Assembly (NCBI GenBank): GCA_024400425.1 | Contig: JAKSMV010000024.1 | Coordinates: 1-55,653, forward strand | Source of the DNA: Bacteroidales bacterium | GTDB taxonomy: Bacteria > Bacteroidota > Bacteroidia > Bacteroidales > F082 | Direction: 5' to 3' | Length of the DNA: 55,653 bases | Shown: piece by piece, positions 53,284 through 55,653 of the stretch | How the letters are laid out: each line of letters opens with the position of its first letter | Position numbering within the stretch: the stretch's first letter is position 1 | Made by a program: the position numbers and the translations under genes | The notes under the pieces: generated by a model | The model's input: only the letters and a program-made list of their open reading frames with translations | Database searches by the model: none | Told to the model about the DNA's origin: nothing

Positions 53284-53975
53284 AAAACTACCGACATATT
53301 TTCTTCGACCTCGACCGCACCCTTTGGGATTTCGATGCCGCCGCAGAAGTGGCCTTTGAGATGATTTACGACCAATACAATCTGAAAGCCTTAGGCATTC
53401 CTTCCGCGCACGAATTTCACGAAATCTACCATCCCATCAACGCCAAGATGTGGGAACTTTACCGCGAGGATAAGATCACGAAAGAATATCTATGTCGCGA
53501 GCGTTTCGTCCAGCCGCTTGCCGTTTACGACATTCACGATGTCGAACTTGCCGACAACTTGGGCCGCGATTACGAATACCATTCGCCTCGCATCATCCGC
53601 CTCATTCCCGGCACAATGGAATTGCTCGACTATCTGAAGCCGAAATATCATTTACACCTGATTACCAACGGTTTTCAGGAAATCCAGCACACCAAGTTGG
53701 GTGGTTCTGGCATGGAACCATATTTCGACACTTTGACTGTTTCGGAAGAAGTCGGCGTAAAGAAGCCCAATCCTGAAATTTTCCGTTTCGCGCTTCGCAA
53801 AGCCAATGCAACTGCCGAAGAAAGCATTATGATTGGCGACGAAATGGAAGTTGACATCGATGGCGCCCGTGCTGCCGGCATCGACCAAATCTTTTTCAAT
53901 GCAGCAGGGACAGTTCACGAAGGCAGCACTACCTACGAAGTGAAATCCTTATTGGATATTAAAGGAATCCTATAA
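53280..53975 (+). CDS. HAD-family nucleotidase, YjjG-like
   Basis: A 231-residue HAD hydrolase. Motif I is FFDLDRTLWD with D10 and D12, motif II is LHLITNGFQE, motif III has the Lys in GVKKPNPEIF, and motif IV is MIGDEMEVDIDGARAAG. The W after the T-L is typical of YjjG, which dephosphorylates noncanonical pyrimidine nucleotides. It ends the plus-strand operon and is only 7 bp from the convergent psd. Confidence 0.88.
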   Translation: MKNYRHIFFDLDRTLWDFDAAAEVAFEMIYDQYNLKALGIPSAHEFHEIYHPINAKMWELYREDKITKEYLCRERFVQPLAVYDIHDVELADNLGRDYEYHSPRIIRLIPGTMELLDYLKPKYHLHLITNGFQEIQHTKLGGSGMEPYFDTLTVSEEVGVKKPNPEIFRFALRKANATAEESIMIGDEMEVDIDGARAAGIDQIFFNAAGTVHEGSTTYEVKSLLDIKGIL

Positions 53976-53982
53976 AAAGGAA

Positions 53983-54666
53983 TTATTTCAAGACCCCCAA
54001 AACAGTAACCTTGCCCCGGGTCTTGTCACCGATTTTCACCTTCACCTCGGCATCAACGGGCAGAAAGACATCAAGACGCGAGCCGAAACGGATCATGCCG
54101 AATTCCTCGCCTGCCTGAGCCTCATCGCCAGGTTTCAGTTCACACACGATGCGGCGAGCCAAAAATCCCGCAATCTGACGGAACAAGACTTCCCTACCCT
54201 TGCTATCTTTAACGACAATGGTGTTGTGTTCATTATCGGTTGACGATTTCGGATTGAATGCCACAAGGAACTTGCCCGGATGATATTTATAATAGGTGAC
54301 TTCGCCATCCATCGGGAACCAATTCACATGCACATTATAAATCGACATGAAAATCGAAATCTGACGGCGTTCACCCTCAAAATATTCACTTTCCCTTACG
54401 ATTTCATTGACAACCACCTCGCCATCGGCAGGCGAAAGCACTGCGTTTTCAAGCAAGGTAGTCTGACGGTAAATTGGGATTCTAAAGAAACATATCGTCC
54501 AGAAATTATAAGCAAAGACAAGAAGATAAGCAAGGTAATGCCACCACGTCTGCTGAGGATGAAAGACATTAAGGAGGACTATCACCAACGCCCCGAACAA
54601 GGCAGCAAACAGAATCACCATTGCGCCTTCGGCATGGATACGTTCCTTTATCTTTAGTTTCTTCAT
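53983..54666 (-). CDS. psd: Phosphatidylserine decarboxylase
   Basis: A 227-residue short-form (archaeal/Bacteroidetes type) phosphatidylserine decarboxylase that makes phosphatidylethanolamine. It is a self-cleaving enzyme. IRFGSRLDVFLP has the G195-S196 processing site from which the pyruvoyl group forms. SPADGEVVVNE and FMSIYNVHVNWFPMDGEV are family blocks. Two membrane segments are near the N-terminus (about 15-65). The 4-nt overlap with cdsA upstream joins consecutive phospholipid steps. Confidence 0.93.
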   Translation of the reverse strand: MKKLKIKERIHAEGAMVILFAALFGALVIVLLNVFHPQQTWWHYLAYLLVFAYNFWTICFFRIPIYRQTTLLENAVLSPADGEVVVNEIVRESEYFEGERRQISIFMSIYNVHVNWFPMDGEVTYYKYHPGKFLVAFNPKSSTDNEHNTIVVKDSKGREVLFRQIAGFLARRIVCELKPGDEAQAGEEFGMIRFGSRLDVFLPVDAEVKVKIGDKTRGKVTVLGVLK

Positions 54667-55490
54667 ATCAATAACAAATAAATGAAAACAAAAGGCACTG
54701 AAAACATAATGGAATCAAAACGATCCAGAATGCCACCATGACCAGGAATCAGATTTCCGGAATCCTTCACACCTGCCTGCCGTTTCAGCATGGACTCGCA
54801 CAAATCGCCCAAAGTGCCAAACACTACAGCCACAATAGCCAAACCCACACCAATTGAATAAGGCATCAAATCGGAAAAATGGCAAAAGATGCACATTCCC
54901 AAAACCGTAAAGAAGAAGCCACCAAGACTACCTTCAATGGTTTTTCCAGGAGAAATACGTTCAAACAGTTTATGTTTTCCCAAAAGGCGACCTGTTAGAT
55001 AAGCAAAAATATCATTTGACCAAAGCAAAGCAAAAACCAATAGAATCAAGCCTGTGCCCAAATAACTGCCAAACAATTCAAGTTGAAAATCATTACTAAG
55101 CATATAATTCAGCAATGCAGCTGGGAAACTGAGAAACAACATCGAACCATAATGGAAAGATGCGACATGCTTGAAGTCAAATTGTTTTGAGAAAAGAGCA
55201 TGAAGGAAAGGTATCATTAAGAAAATGAGGTCAAGAGATAGGAATTTAGGCGCCAACAACTTTACAGCAACTAAAGTAGAAATGACATAAAAGCCAAGAG
55301 AACAAAACTCACCTAAAACAAAATGGGAATTTCCTTGGAGGCCATGAAGGCGAAACATTTCAAATGTACCTACTGCAACGATAAACAACAAAAGCAAAGA
55401 AAACGCTCCTGACGATGCAAAATACAGACATCCAAGAAGGATTATAAGCAGCACAATTCCAGAAACCGTGCGAATCAATAACTCTCTCAT
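54663..55490 (-). CDS. cdsA: Phosphatidate cytidylyltransferase
   Basis: A 275-residue membrane enzyme that makes CDP-diacylglycerol from phosphatidate and CTP. It has several hydrophobic segments and the CdsA signature CESMLKRQAGVKDSGNLIPG followed by HGGILDRFDSIM. ATG 55490 is preferred; the frame opens earlier with a TTG at 55499 that would be almost leaderless. It precedes psd with ATGA overlap. Confidence 0.93.
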   Translation of the reverse strand: MRELLIRTVSGIVLLIILLGCLYFASSGAFSLLLLFIVAVGTFEMFRLHGLQGNSHFVLGEFCSLGFYVISTLVAVKLLAPKFLSLDLIFLMIPFLHALFSKQFDFKHVASFHYGSMLFLSFPAALLNYMLSNDFQLELFGSYLGTGLILLVFALLWSNDIFAYLTGRLLGKHKLFERISPGKTIEGSLGGFFFTVLGMCIFCHFSDLMPYSIGVGLAIVAVVFGTLGDLCESMLKRQAGVKDSGNLIPGHGGILDRFDSIMFSVPFVFIYLLLI

Positions 55491-55507
55491 CGTTTCCAAT
55501 TTGAGAG

Positions 55508-55515
55508 CAAAAATA
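55508..55515 (-). promoter_or_regulatory. -7 box of cdsA-psd
   Basis: On the minus strand TATTTTTG, 17 bp before ATG 55490. Confidence 0.6.
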
Positions 55516-55570
55516 GAGAAAAAAGGAAAGCAGAAAGAATAAAAGAGAAAAAAGATTTGTTATAGTAAAC

Positions 55571-55600
55571 AAAAAAAGCCCATCAAAAGATGAGCTTTTT
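55571..55600 (-). terminator. Terminator of the rRNA operon
   Basis: On the minus strand AAAGCTCATC pairs with GATGGGCTTT (one G-U) around four bases, followed by a T run. It ends the 5S transcript. Confidence 0.8.
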
Positions 55601-55605
55601 CGTTA

Positions 55606-55653
55606 AAGGTGGGCGGCGACCTACTTTCCCACAGAGATGCAGTATCATCGGCG
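55606..55653 (-). rRNA. 5S rRNA, 3' part (partial)
   Basis: On the minus strand the segment GGGAAAGTAGGTCGCCGCC is the conserved 3' end of 5S rRNA, followed by CACCT, which should pair with the 5' end beyond the window. The gene continues off the right edge, so an rRNA operon lies there. Confidence 0.88.

Overview
The window looks like chromosomal DNA of a Bacteroidales bacterium, probably an uncultured gut or rumen relative of Prevotella or Bacteroides. Three things point there. Many genes are preceded by the Bacteroidetes -7 box TAnnTTTG rather than a sigma70 -10. Two proteins end in type IX secretion sorting domains (3-122 and 32398-40209). Several families are typical of the group: an rSAM/lipoprotein pair, a DUF3089 lipoprotein, an OMP_b-brl_3 receptor and a type II-C CRISPR with 47-nt repeats. 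No integrase, transposase or phage structural gene was seen.

Layout. 1-5503: tail of a T9SS cargo gene, a PnuC-like transporter, a DUF2007 protein, a LolD-like ATPase, a TPR/coiled-coil envelope protein and two lipoproteins. 5574-17413: the defence region. It holds a WYL regulator (-), a HIRAN-domain protein (+), a tracrRNA (-), then the operon cas9 - DinD/BRO-like gene - cas1 - cas2 (+), a terminator, and an array of 45 repeats and 44 spacers. 17414-18080 holds the putative leader and a 183-bp nested inverted repeat. 18106-26062: cyuA, a C_GCAxxG_C_C protein, MORN-repeat and LysM lipoprotein genes, typA and two envelope proteins. 26089-29163: short repeats and gcvP. 29238-32176 (-): an overlapping operon of lipoprotein, radical SAM enzyme, shikimate kinase and DUF3089 hydrolase. 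32398-40209: a 2603-residue modular secreted protein. 40485-48567: GH29 fucosidase, AtoE-type transporter, Sel1 protein, HrpB helicase and a TonB-dependent-type receptor. 48677-55653: tRNA-Arg(CCG), a Smr/DUF2027 protein, an mbnP-mbnH-rSAM-trmH-yjjG operon, psd and cdsA, and the 3' end of a 5S rRNA gene.

The main find is the CRISPR locus. The tracrRNA anti-repeat (7121-7144) is complementary to the repeat only if both RNAs are read from the minus strand, so the array runs toward cas2. In that orientation every one of the 45 repeats contains TTG-N21-TATCTTTG, a near-perfect Bacteroidetes promoter. This predicts that each crRNA has its own promoter, as known for type II-C loci of Neisseria and Campylobacter but with an unrelated promoter type. 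A 277-residue BRO-N/DinD-like gene sits between cas9 and cas1 and shares a 4-nt ATGA overlap with cas1, so it is built into the adaptation operon. A HIRAN protein and a divergent WYL regulator lie just upstream. Together they suggest a type II-C system with DNA-damage-linked accessory genes; the link is inferred from position.

Start codons were often chosen from the position of the -7 box, because Bacteroidetes genes rarely carry a strong Shine-Dalgarno. Names and domains come from recognition of motifs, not from database searches.
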